Translations under genes and position numbers: made by a program | Shown here: one piece after another, positions 9,951 through 20,569 of the stretch | How the letters are laid out: the number at the start of each line of letters is the position of its first letter | Position numbering within the stretch: position 1 is the stretch's first letter | DNA from: Termitomyces sp. T153 | Taxonomy: Eukaryota; Basidiomycota; Agaricomycetes; Agaricales; Lyophyllaceae | Length of the DNA stretch: 64,000 nt | Direction: 5' to 3' | NCBI GenBank assembly: GCA_018296165.2 | Contig: JACKQL020000058.1 | Span: 248,001-312,000 of the forward strand | Notes under the pieces: generated by a model | Told to the model about the DNA's origin: nothing | Seen by the model: the letters and a program-made list of their open reading frames with translations, nothing else | The model's database searches: none

Positions 9951-12900
9951 AGACCTGAAGCCCAGTAGAAACTGGATCTGGGCTAGTCAAGTCACATACA
10001 GTATAATCAGTTTGAATATCAGATCTGTAAGACACCTGAAATTTGCTGGTTTTCCAGATCTCACTATGGTATCCCAGGGTATCTTATGGTGATTTATGTT
10101 AGGTATCTGGGATTTTTCTGTATTCATCTGATCTTATCAGGCCTGGTATGAGTCAAATTTTCAATTGCATTAAAATTCTGTATCTGGTACAATCTGTAGA
10201 CTACTGGTATTATCTGTTTCTATTTGTTACTGAGTTTTGTTTGTATCCTGAAAATTGACTAAGTAAAAACCAAGAAGAGCAGCAAGGTGGCATACATGCA
10301 AAGTTGAGTGAGTTCTTGCTGGGCACATTTGATGAGGTTGGCACAGCATGGGTTGTGTGGATTCCCTTCTTCTGCATCTTTGTTTGTTCCTTTGAAAGTT
10401 GCTGATATTTTTGTATGCTCAGTGAGTCTTGTGTACACAGTGATAAAACAAACTCTTCTTGTTGCCAAATCACAGGTTTGGGATGGGTGATGAGGCGGCC
10501 AAAATTGTGGATAGTTGTCAAAGGTGAGTTACTTCATCTCTAATCTGATGATTTGAAGTGTCAGTGAAGCTTATCACATAGGAAAGTCTATATACATATA
10601 CTTTAGCATTTATATCTCGACTTTTTGCTGAATATATGTGCTAATAATATCTTGGTATGTGTGAGGTTGCAATGAGTAGTGTTTGTGAGAGTTACTGTCT
10701 GAAAGGATGGTATATGCTATATGGAAGGAATTAATACCAAATCTAAGGTTAAAAAACAACTTACTTGAGATGGCTTGGAATCTGTGTTAACAAACCTGGA
10801 AGTGGGCTACCAAGGAATGTCACAATTTACTATAGAAGATATCCAAGAAACAAGTGACTGACTTCAAAAGGTTGAAAACTCATTTGTGAATCTTGACTTC
10901 AAAGTCAACAAGTGTATACTTGTGCTAATCTGGCATCCTACAGAGTATTGGGGCTGATGAGAGTAGCTAAGGAAGTCCATTTGAGAGAGCCATGTGAGTG
11001 AATGGGAAGAGAAATCAAAGAGAGGACTAGACATTGGAGGGATAGTGATAGGATGAAGACTAGGATGTGACTTGGGATGAATTTTATTTTGGAGTTGCAA
11101 AAAGCCACATGACATTAATAATATTTACTTTTTGTACACTACTCTCAGCTCCTGTATGTGCACTAAATGTGTTCTAAGGCCACAAACTCCAAGTTGTTCT
11201 CCCTTGCTTCTAGAGACTTGAGCCCAGGACTACTGGGGCAGGTAGAATGATGCAAGTCAAGACTGACATACTTTCACCCATCACTTCAGCATTCTTGTCA
11301 TTATTTACAATGGTTATACAGTGTCCTTGTTAATACAAGGGCACCATGACAGATTGTACATTAGCAAGGCTTTTGATTTGAAGTGGACATGACAGCAGTT
11401 ATGAGGAAAAGCTTTAGCAAAAGTATGAGTTGTTGTAAAGTTAGTCCACATTGTAAGGGGATGGTCCCCTTAGGGCCATTTGACTCTATTTCAGGCTTAG
11501 TCCAAGGATAATCCACCATTCTAGCTCATCTGACATATTGCTTGTCATGCCCTACACCCTTTTGTCCCCATTAGTTGCCTTCTATGAATCACATGCTCAG
11601 ACATTACTCAGTATAGGTTATTGTTAGTCATTCTCCATTACAGACCACAGATCAATGGGTAGGTATAATGTTAGTCATCATTACTAGCAATGTAGTATAT
11701 AGGATGGTCTGCAGGATAGAATATCCTCAGACCAAACAATAGCAGTGTTCACCAGGTCTATCCATTGATTCAACTGTAAGTGTCAAGTTCCACTGACCAT
11801 GGGGGCTCAGCTGCACTGGGCAAGTCCTTACTAGGTGGATGCAATGTCCTGCACTGATAACCTGGCATTTGGGGAAGATCCAGACTTCAGATACTTGTGA
11901 GGATAAGCAAGGGGAAGTGGTCCAAACAAGTCCAGGGTGGTCTGGAGAAGTCTAAGACAAGGTACAGGGAAGGTTCAGACTCAAAGGGGTGTCAGGCACA
12001 AGTCTGGAAGTGAGTATTGGAAGTGTGGGGCAAATGGAGGCTACATGAGTGATGGGAGAAGGGCCAGAGTTTGATGGGAGATCAATTGATGTTGATGGGT
12101 CTTGGGGCCAAGCAAATAGCAAGGTCTGGAGTTGGGTTATGAATGTTTGAGATTTGTAATTGTAAGCACAGAGTTCATAATGGTGTTAAGGTTTAAAGAA
12201 CTTGAACACAATAAGGGAAACAGAGTTGAATGAGATGAGAACAAAAATAGATTCAAGCAGAGGTATGAAATGATAATGAGACAATAATAGAGATAGAGAC
12301 AAGACAAGACCAGAAGTCTGAGACAAGACTGGGAGACTGAGAAAAGGGAAAATGTAACAAGAAACATGAAACACAAGAGACAGACAATCAGAACATAGGT
12401 AACATTCAGCAATATCAAGACTAGAGTATGGGATATTACACTACAACTTATATACTGACTACTAGGACAGTCCTGGGGTGGGGATAGTGGGTCTGGCAAT
12501 GGGGCTTTTTGGGGTCATGCAGAGCTGATTGGTGTCAGTTGTGATCAAGGGGCAGGCCATGGTGATATACTGATGGGATCATAATGGGATCAGTTGGGGA
12601 CACAGGCTGTCTTGGGGTCATTGTGGGTCATTGTAAGGCTCTGGAGCTGGTTAGGTAAGTTAGGATGACAGACTGGTGATGCACACTGGCATCAGGAACA
12701 GTGGAGGAGAGTCCCAGGGGCTTAGAAGAGGCAGGGGAAGTGTCAAAGGCTGTGGGAAAGGTGTTGGAGTTAGCCAGGGGGCTGTTGGAGTTTGCTGAAG
12801 AAGCATCGGGGTTACCTGGAGTGGGTGCCATGGGTGAACAAAGGTTGGGGGAGTTGAAGGGGGAGTTGGGGGGGAACTCTGGGGGAGTGAGGTGGCTGGG

Positions 12901-15350
12901 AACAAGGTCTGGGGTTCTAGGAATGGGTTGTGACAGTAAGATCCTCCAGTGTTGTCTCTACACTTAGTTTGTTGTGCTTGCCCTCTGCCTAACTCCTGGC
13001 TGCCTCAATGGTCCCTCAATTCTTGCTCATTGCCTGTGTCTTGCCTGCTCTTGCCAGGTTTACCTGCAGAGTGATTGTCCCCTTACACACAATGTACTGT
13101 CAATATGCAATCATCATGCAATCATCACACAATATTGATCTGATCAAGCTTTCATGTTCTAAATACAAATATACAAATAGCAGTCCAAATTTAGATAATT
13201 TGGAAAAATATCAGAAGAGAACCTGAACAGGTCAGATCTAGACTTCAGTTTTCAGATCTGTCCTGATCTGCCTATATCCAGTTCTCACTGGGTCTGAAGA
13301 GACTCACCCAAGTCACTGACAACCAGTTCCCTGTTGCAAACCAACCTTGTCTCCTTTTGGATTTATCATCTTTACTTACTATAAATATTGTCTTGTTTTC
13401 ATACAACTATCAAAGAACCATACCTTGTTATAGTCCTAGACTTCAGATATAAGTCTTTTGGCTTTAAGCTTTCTTCTCTTGCTCTAGCACCTCCTTAGCA
13501 ATGTAACTGTCTTTTTAGACATGTTGAGTTAACATTCTTGTCATTTTGTTTTGCTAGTACCACCTATGGGTACTATTCTGCCAAGTCTACATTTTGTGCT
13601 AGCACCTATGATTAGTCCTTGTTTGCTATCCCCACTTCTGCTAACACCTTCACTACTACTCCAACCTTTTGCTAGCAACCTCTTGTGACATATCAAATAG
13701 CAACTATGGCTAGCATCTAATGACCTTCCTCAATTTCTATAGTCCACTTGTATACTACTTGCAAAACCACTAGTGGTTGTGCAGCCCAGGGACCAGTATT
13801 GTTGCTGTCTGTTGTTAGCAAATCATTTCAGTTGAGGAAATTGGAACTTATCATGTACATACTTGGCAGATTTGTGTTTTCCCTGCCTTTTCTCCTTCTT
13901 TCCTTTCTTTCCCTTGTTCCTCTAGACCTCTGCCTTATGATCCCTTGTGAGGCTGCAGGTTTTCTTCAGCACCAACCAGCAAGCAAGCATTACATGAGGT
14001 TCCCCCCTTCATCTTAACACACTGGAACCCTGTCTTTTGACAGCATTGGCAAGAAAAGTATTAATCTGTGATGACAGATTATCACTTAAGATCAATACTG
14101 TGGAGGAGTCCCTTGCCTATCCAATTTGCTATGAAGAATTGCTCAACAATGTTCAGGTGGTTGAGCAGCATAGCTCAAAGAATTGCCATACCCAAGGTCC
14201 AGCCCATACTATGTAAATTGTAAACCTTCCTTGCAAGGAAGGACAATATGGTATGGAATACTGATCCTAGATTTGTGGTGTACAAATGCACCACACAGGA
14301 CCAGGAAAGGCAGCCCCAAGCTGGTGGAGGTGGTTGAGGGGACATAGACCTAGGGAGCTGGAAGCCAGCAAGATAGGTGACATCAATTGATGACACATGG
14401 TTACATAATCAAAAAGATACATTCACCAAAATGATCACTTGTCTTCCTGAAGCCCTTTTCAAGCTCTTTTAGTCCCTGGAACTTACTTCAAGGACATCTG
14501 AAAAGAGTTCTCAGAAGTGAAATTGGAGATATATTTTCTATAAGAAGCCAAAACAGAAAAAGATTTGTTTTTCTTCCTATATTGTCTTCATTGATGGATT
14601 TCTGAGCCTATGAGGTGGAGTTGATATTTTCAAGGCCTAATACTTTTCCAATTATGTAATACACACATATAACTAAATGTGGCCTAAGGAGAAGGGTTTG
14701 AAAGTGTGAAAAAAGATACCTAATGATCTTTATGCCTCAAAAATCAAAGGCAGACCATGTGAGAGCTCAAAATGTATATGCCCATCACTTATATAAGCCC
14801 GCTGTTTAAGATGTCAGGGATGAAGAACCATTGAATGGGCTGACCATTAATATCTGGTCATGCTAATGAGTTATGCTAATTGTGCTGCACATATCATTTC
14901 AGCTTACCAGTTTGGTCTAGACAGTGTGGACAAATGAAAGGTATCATGTTTAGTAGTGGATATACTCTGTCTCCAATATACACAGCCTTGTTCATGTCTA
15001 GGTCTAGTACATGTTTACATCTAGAGGTATTGCTCCTCTGCACTCCCTGCTGCTTTCCGAGTCTCAAAGTCTTGACTTGCCCAAGCCTTGCATTTTTTTC
15101 TTCTTTGTTCAATTTATCAATGTCTTGCCAAAGTATTTCCTTACATTACTCTTTCCTTTGCTGTGTAGAGTCTATATTCTGAAATTTCTTTGCAGAGTCT
15201 GTCCAAACCCTGCATGTGGTTGTTTCTTTAATTGGATTGTGCATTCTATCTTATTTGTCATCACTTCCCCTTTGGGTTTCTTGTACAATCTTTTTACGCT
15301 TTCAGTATTTGCCGAAATCTGACTCTTTCTATTGCAAGTCCAGCTCATTT
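9951..15350. other. CpG-depleted transposon debris, unidentified
   Basis: About 5.4 kb with almost no CpG and no frame longer than ~120 codons. The minus strand at 12905-12628 has a proline/serine-rich frame (MAPTPGNPDASSANSN...) that superficially resembles the start of a gypsy gag but has no following domain. Minus 12499-12137 is hydrophobic low-complexity text. I found no transposase, polymerase or helicase motif, no LTR pair and no TIR pair. It is likely several overlapping dead elements, or an element family I do not recognise. Confidence 0.4.
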
Positions 15351-15419
15351 TGTGAACTACCACTACATTTTTGTGAGCTGCCATTACCTCTTTGTGAACT
15401 ACCACTACATCTCTGTGAA
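15351..15419. repeat. Short tandem repeat, ~23-25 bp unit x3
   Basis: Three imperfect copies of TTGTGAACTACCACTACAT-type text lie head to tail, the middle one with GAGCTGCCATTACC. They sit near the right edge of the first CpG-depleted island and are followed by a purine-rich tract (GAAAGGGGGGACAAG) at about 15428. Confidence 0.65.
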
Positions 15420-15683
15420 AGGCTTTACAGAAAGGGGGGACAAGAACACCAGATTCTTCAAGTGATACTACCTTTAGAACAGACTATCCTGTTTTTGCAC
15501 TACAGTAGCTAAATAATTATGTTATGTTTGTTTCGCTGTGGAAAATTATTCATCATTCAACAACAACAGTCGGGGATCAAAGTCACACAACACTGCGCTC
15601 ACCTCACTCGCTCGCAACCTCACAGCAGAAATAAGCTTGAAGCTGGTCTCTCAATTCATCTGACCCGCCATTCATTCTACCTC

Positions 15684-17064
15684 ATGCCCTCTGAATCTGT
15701 GACAGTTTTTCCTTTTCCTCAAGAAATCGTTGACTTATTTATCGAGAACATCTGGTGAACAGATCTTGTTCCTCTCTCAGACAGAGACCGCGATGCTCTT
15801 GAAGCATGTACTCTTGTCTCTCGCCCGTTTCGCGAGAGTGCACAGGCAACTCTGTTCGGGATGATCACCATCACCTTCCGAGAACTCAATCTTGCCACCG
15901 ATAAGCGCCCTAAAAGGGATCCTTCAGCTTTCACCCTCGATTGCGCGATTGTGTTGCCTCCTTGTATCTTCAATGTCGATTGCCGTGCCAACTTGCAAAC
16001 ATTGACCAGAATGATTATCCAACTATTCATATGCACTTTCCTAAACTCGCATACTTGTTTTTTCAAGTATATGATGGATTGGAGTGGCCTTCAACAGCTC
16101 TTTGGTTCAGAAAAAGATTTTACTCGATGATGCAGTTTCCTACCGTTACGGTACTTCATATGACTGGAATCAATGGTTTCCCAGCAGCAGCTTTCCAACC
16201 CTGCATCCAGCTCATACATCTCGTGGTCCATGGGTGTACTTTCAATGCGGAAATCGACGCCGATGAGGAACGTGCTCTTCCTCTTTCTGTATCAGCGGAC
16301 TCCAATAAACACGGTTGCCTCCAAATCCTCGATTACAACACCCCAATTGTTGGATCAACCATCGGCCAGCTTATAGACGCACTTAGCGATCCTTCTTCAC
16401 TTCTATCGGTCATGCATCTCCGGAAGCTCGCAGCTTCTGTAGTCGATGATTCTTCATATATCGATTGTCAGCGCATCCTTAAACTTACATCACCATATCT
16501 ATAAGAACTGACTGTAATCCAGATGTCGTCTTTTGGTATGTAATGAATTACATAGCGAATGTGTCCTTCAATTTATTTGCCCTCAATCTATCTGACAGAT
16601 GATTCTCGCATCCTTCGGTATCCGCATCCCCAAATATTACGCACTGTCTCACTTTGGACGAAGCCATCTCGTATCAACGACGTAGTTCGTTACCTCTCGA
16701 TACTGGCCCTGAATCATCCCAACTTGTTTGAGTTGAGCATCCACATTGTCGATGATATGAGGTTGACTAATGTACGCGACTTTGCTCCCGATGTTATGGC
16801 TGGATTCAAACTGTGGACGACAAGCTCATGAGTAAGCCCCTCGCGACAAATTTAAAGTCTATGTGCCTTGGGCTGCATAACGATTTTGAAGGGAAAGCGA
16901 ATGAAGAAATCCCTACAATTCTCGAGCTCATAATCCCGCGTTTCCTGTCCACCCGCTGTATTGAAATTGTCGACTCATCACATCCCACGCTGAGAACGAT
17001 TTCAGGCGCTATGCATGCAGACCGAATTGTACTGGTTAACTTAGATCTGTCAGCTACGGTATGA
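15684..17064 (+). pseudogene. F-box-like protein, copy 2 (multiple lesions)
   Basis: This is a paralogue of the gene at 1432, sharing even ~90 bp upstream of the start. The F-box N-terminus (VFPFPQEIVDLFIENIW) runs into TGA at 15756-15758. Further lesions relative to copy 1 are a 1-bp deletion near 15938, a TAA at 16503-16505 and a 1-bp deletion near 16812 (GFKLWTTSS against GFKLLDDK in copy 1). The intron is recognisable at about 16535-16601 (GTATGT...CTGACAG). The C-terminal exon continues past the point where copy 1 stops, to 17064 (SHPTLRTISGAMHADRIVLVN). It is clearly dead, but it is useful because its C-terminus suggests that the copy 1 stop is derived. Confidence 0.75.
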
Positions 17065-17719
17065 TTATAGTACAATTCGTAGGTCAAGAATTCTTCTTGA
17101 CATTCATGCACTGTCATTTTGTACAGATACGAGCTCAATGTTAAATTTATTACACATGACGGATGCAATCTTACTAGTTTGCAAGATATGATCAAAGTTT
17201 ACAACTCGTAGAGATATCCGTGTTCGAGCTAGATATTCTAGAAGCCTATCATTTTTCCTGATCAAGCACTCGCTTCGTCTTACTTCGTACGTATTAGTCC
17301 ATCGAGCTGATCAATTATCATGGACTATTCTCTCTCCAAATTCCACCCCAAGTTTCCCGTGTTCACTGCATCACCTCATAAACTACTCCTGGCGTAGCGG
17401 TAGTCTAGAATTGTTTGCTCTCCTCATTTTTCGCTTGTGAAATGAACTCTAGAAGCCAAGGAGAACATGCCACCACCTGGGTTCCCTTTTGTGACCACTG
17501 ACCAGACTTCGAGGGTGGCCGTATTCCCAAGGATATACATGTAAATACCAAACATGGTGCTTATTTGTTAGGTATAACCCCAATGTAAGACTAGGTGCTT
17601 GAATACAAACCGAAGGGACCCCCGATGATGCATCCGGAAAAGATAGGATGACATCGATTTTTGTTGCAAATTGCAAGTAAACACATTTTCTCATCGCAGG
17701 TAAATCAATGGATCATCTG
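17065..17719. other. Intergenic; inverted counterpart of 2978-3494
   Basis: No gene is supported. Positions about 17221-17670 correspond to 3494-2978 on the opposite strand. Matching landmarks include GGATGCATCATCG, ATGTATATCCTTGG, GTGGTGGCATG and TAAGGTGATGCAGTGAACA-like text. The flanks (17140-17215 and 17681 onward) match copy 1 directly. Confidence 0.6.
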
Positions 17720-17945
17720 ACATAGCTGGCTTTTTGAGATCAACGACGTAAGGAAAATTTACGAGCTGCATTATGCCGTGACCTGGTGGACTACTGGGAT
17801 TGCCGATGATTTTTGGAGAAATGGTTATTGCATCTCTCATGTGTCTCGTAATGGTCGTCGTACAGCACGATAAATACAACGTTACCGGAAACCAGGGTAA
17901 TAAAGCAAGAGAAGCCCAAGTCCAAGTTTGAAGGGGATAAAGTAA
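17720..17945 (-). pseudogene. Relic of an F-box/LRR-family protein, copy 2
   Basis: The minus-strand text includes LDLGFSCFITLVS, VLYDDHYETH and NFPYVVDLKKPAMSD. It is the counterpart of the fragment at 3545-3770 and related to the N-terminal part of the 291-residue regions at 23474 and 62288. Frameshifts separate the pieces, and nothing downstream of the fragment survives. Confidence 0.45.
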
Positions 17946-18104
17946 AACAGAAAACCTGATATGAATTTGATATATACGAATGAAAAGCAGCATAAGTTAA
18001 GGTGCAAGAATCATGAATGGGTATCACATGGAAAGGAGTTGCGTTTGTATCATCATTTGTTAGCTCTGAAAAAGTTCCACAAAAATTTCAAATTTCCTAC
18101 TATA

Positions 18105-18187
18105 TGGACACACCCGGAATTGAACCGGGCACCGCCCGCAGACATGTAATGCTAAGCGGGCGTGATAACCAACTACACCATGTGCCC
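18105..18187 (-). tRNA. tRNA-Ala (AGC) with a 9-nt intron
   Basis: The 5' acceptor strand GGGCACA pairs with TGTGTCC, including a G3:U70 wobble, the classic alanine identity element. The D-arm text is GTGTAGTTGGTTATCAC. The anticodon stem CCCGC/GCGGG encloses TTAGCA (anticodon AGC) followed by extra bases, consistent with a 9-nt intron at the canonical 37/38 position. The T-arm is CCCGG-TTCAATT-CCGGG, with discriminator A73. A T5 tract (AAAAA at 18081-18085 on the plus strand) about 20 nt downstream could terminate Pol III. It looks functional. Confidence 0.85.
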
Positions 18188-18284
18188 CTTATGTTGTTTT
18201 CTGCGTCTAACTATCACCTTGCTACCGAATTGATTAGGGGCGTCGAGGTTGGCGCTGCTGACCAGAATTCTTTCACTTTCTTCC

Positions 18285-18859
18285 ATGTCGCTCATTGATC
18301 TACTTTACATGTCCGTCGCTGCGGCATACGAGTCTCCTGGCAAAAGTTTCGAGGTGCATCCTTTTTTTCTCGTTCTATTGAGATTGCTCACGTCTTTCTG
18401 CAGGAACTCCGCGTTGACGACTACATTCGTGCCTATAATGCAACCGGCCGCGGTCCTCCTCCTTGTCCTCAAACTCCGGCAGACTCCGTCTCTCGCGCTC
18501 GCGCAGGCCTCCCGCCGCTTTTTGAGCCTTTATCAAATTCAAAGCTAACGAACAACAATGCTACTAGTGACTCAACTCCAAGTTCAACCGTGCGCGATCC
18601 CACCGCTCTTCCCACAGCACAAGAGTTCACTTCAACTGAATTGGAAGGCGAATTCTTTCAGACACTCTCTTCCATGCCACTTTACCAGTTCTATAGCCTT
18701 GAAGTGCGTATCAAGTTGTGCTTACTGAAAACGAATCATGACATAATGATAGGAGCTCAGAACATACGCGTATCTACGAGGCAACAAAGTTTCTCCAACC
18801 CCAATCACCATGGCTCCCTTTGTCATCGCACCTGTCACTCCTACATGCACGTCCTCTGA
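18285..18859 (+). CDS. Small protein with Nup98-like SFEELRxxDY motif
   Basis: Exon 1 is 18285-18353. A 50-bp intron (18354-18403, GTGCAT...CTGCAG) joins it to exon 2, which stays open to a TGA at 18857-18859. The spliced text spans the junction as YESPGKSFE/ELRVDDYIRAYNATGRGPP. In vertebrate and yeast Nup98-family nucleoporins a conserved block of the type KSxEELRxEDYxxxRKG occurs within the FG region, so I suspect kinship. No FG/GLFG repeats or autoproteolytic domain are present, so it is at most a fragment or a small derived protein (about 174 residues if unspliced after 18703). A GTGCGT donor at 18704 offers an alternative end. The following gene at 18810 overlaps its tail and has the same exon junction, suggesting tandem duplication. 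Confidence 0.45.
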
Positions 18860-19140
18860 TCTTACGATCAACTCCGTCTCAGCATTCACCGACCAACTGA
18901 TTACCATCACCTCACAGCCCCAATACTCTGGCCACAGTCTCGAGGTGAGCCCCTTCTTCCTCATACCTCTGACCCTTGTCTAAGACTTGAACGCAACAGG
19001 AACTTCGTGTCGCATTCCTGCAAGCAGGTCGCGAACTCACATCCGCCGAGATCACTGCGCGCTCCCCAGCCCCACCGCAACGCGCGTTTGGCACTTCTTC
19101 ATACCCTTTCACTCCCTCAACTGCCTCGCGTCGCTTTTGA
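18810..19140 (+). CDS. 91-residue protein with SLE/ELRV junction motif
   Basis: Exon 1 is 18810-18944 and exon 2 is 19000-19140. A 55-bp intron (GTGAGC...CAACAG) rejoins them as QPQYSGHSLE/ELRVAFLQAGRE. The intron sits at exactly the same codon junction as in the upstream gene (SFE/ELRV), so the two are tandem paralogues. The open frame from ATG to TGA needs no repair. The same inference of a Nup98-type motif applies, but more weakly because the EDY part is replaced by AFLQ. A second copy in the duplication at 57828 lacks the first part of exon 1, including the ATG. Confidence 0.5.
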
Positions 19141-19776
19141 TCACGATTTCAACTCGGTCCTGGAGGCATAAGTCCTCTGGGCAGGTTGTGATCTAGTGAC
19201 GAGGTGTTGCTGCTGTACCGTACCAGGCAAGAGGTTCGTAGGAGCATCGATATATTAGCTCGTCCAGGATGTCCTGATATTCTTGTCATTATCAGACCCA
19301 GGCGGCTTGTCTGATGCTCCTACGAAGGTCCTGATATTCTTACCATTATCACGACTTGATGGGATGGAGAGCGTTCTGCAGGGGACTTGTCCCGGGAACT
19401 CATTTTCCAGAACTCATATATCATGGGTGTATACCCTTTCAGACACTGACGAACGCTCTCCGCGCCCATAGGTTGTATGTCTGTGGCATGATTTCATTTT
19501 CCATCATTGTTGTACTTATCCTCAATGCAATCACGAAACTTTCGAATCGCTGCGGTCTGGACACGCTGAATCCGAACCAGGGACAACGTGCGGTATCACT
19601 GCATTGCATTCACACTGATTCTGAGTGTAGTATGCCGGGTGATAATTCTTCGGTTATGTGTCCATGTGTGTAGACTCACCTGAGGAAATCTTATTTGCCC
19701 TTCAAGGGGCCCTAATACGTCGGCTTACTATCACCGCGATTCGCAAGTGGTGAATAAAGATATTGTGATCTTCCCC

Positions 19777-19828
19777 TGTAAAGCCCGGGATTGAACCAGG
19801 GATCATTCCACACAGTTAAATCTTCACA
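19777..19828 (-). other. tRNA-like acceptor/T-arm minihelix (degenerate)
   Basis: On the minus strand TGTGAAG pairs with CTTTACA as a 7-bp acceptor-like stem around a T-arm CCTGG-TTCAATC-CCGGG. Only ~21 nt lie where D- and anticodon arms should be. It is best read as a truncated tRNA-derived sequence. Copy B (about 58615-58670) has lost part of it. Confidence 0.35.
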
Positions 19829-20030
19829 GCCATAGTGTGTATCTGGTGGTGAACGTACACACTATGTGTCATTGTACGCGCTATGTACATATCCATCAAG
19901 TATCAGCGATTTCTTGACGGCTTTGCTTGAACTTCCTATCAATAAATCATCCATCCGTCTCAAGATCCAGGCCTCTTGGTGCGAATGACGAGTGACCAAA
20001 AATTAAATTTCAGCACTGGCCATTAAATCT

Positions 20031-20078
20031 GGACACACTGGATTCGAACCAGAGACAACGTGTAGCGGTCATGTGCCC
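20031..20078 (-). other. tRNA-Ala-derived minihelix (acceptor + T-arm), copy A
   Basis: On the minus strand GGGCACA and TGTGTCC form the same acceptor stem, with G3:U70, as the tRNA-Ala at 18105. The T-arm is CTGG-TTCGAAT-CCAG. The D- and anticodon arms are absent, with ~19 nt between acceptor and T-arm. It is identical in copy B at 58859-58906. It is a tRNA pseudogene or a tRNA-like element; no known function. Confidence 0.4.
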
Positions 20079-20569
20079 ACGCGTATAGACTAGTACGAGG
20101 ATATACTATTGGATTTCAAGCTTCCGGTCTCCCTTACAGAGACAAGACGCTAGACCCTCGCTTGCTCATTACAACCACTAGTTATGAGTCTAGGAGTCTC
20201 GACACGTGTGCGAGCGATAAATGCGTCAAAATTGTAGGCATATTCTCATTAAAGTGGCACCTGGATTCGAATCAGGAAAACTCTCCGGTTTCCAACCCTC
20301 TTCGCAGCTTTTTCATCGGTTGGCATCCTTGTGAAAGATGTCGGCCGGGATGCCGCTGGTAAACTCACTGTTCTATGTACTCACACCCGGGCCTATAGTC
20401 CTCCTTCGTACTCGCCGACAATACAATGAATAGGAAGGCAAAAGTACATTCATTTGTCTGTCTAACTCGAAAACGAGAATTGGCTCGAATGAATAAATAT
20501 AGTGCTTAATTACGCATACGGGGATAGGGAGTCATCTACAGTTCAGGGTCCCCCAAATAATCACTCGTG

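Larger units (their letters stand above)
19141..20569. other. Intergenic with several tRNA-like T-arm motifs
   Basis: Besides the two minihelices listed separately, T-arm-like words (GGATTCGAA.CAG or GAATCCGAACCAG) occur at about 19563 and 20270. Each is preceded by a GGACAC or GGCACC block. No complete cloverleaf could be drawn. Short direct repeats include GGAGCATCGATAT and GTCCTGATATTCTT (about 19240-19340). No protein gene is supported. Confidence 0.4.

Noticed and set aside
12628..12905. Possible gag start of another LTR element
   Set aside because: Proline/serine-rich text alone is not diagnostic; no protease, RT or LTRs nearby.
19777..19828. Functional tRNA gene
   Set aside because: D- and anticodon arms are missing and copy B has lost part of it; a degenerate tRNA-like sequence is the safer reading.
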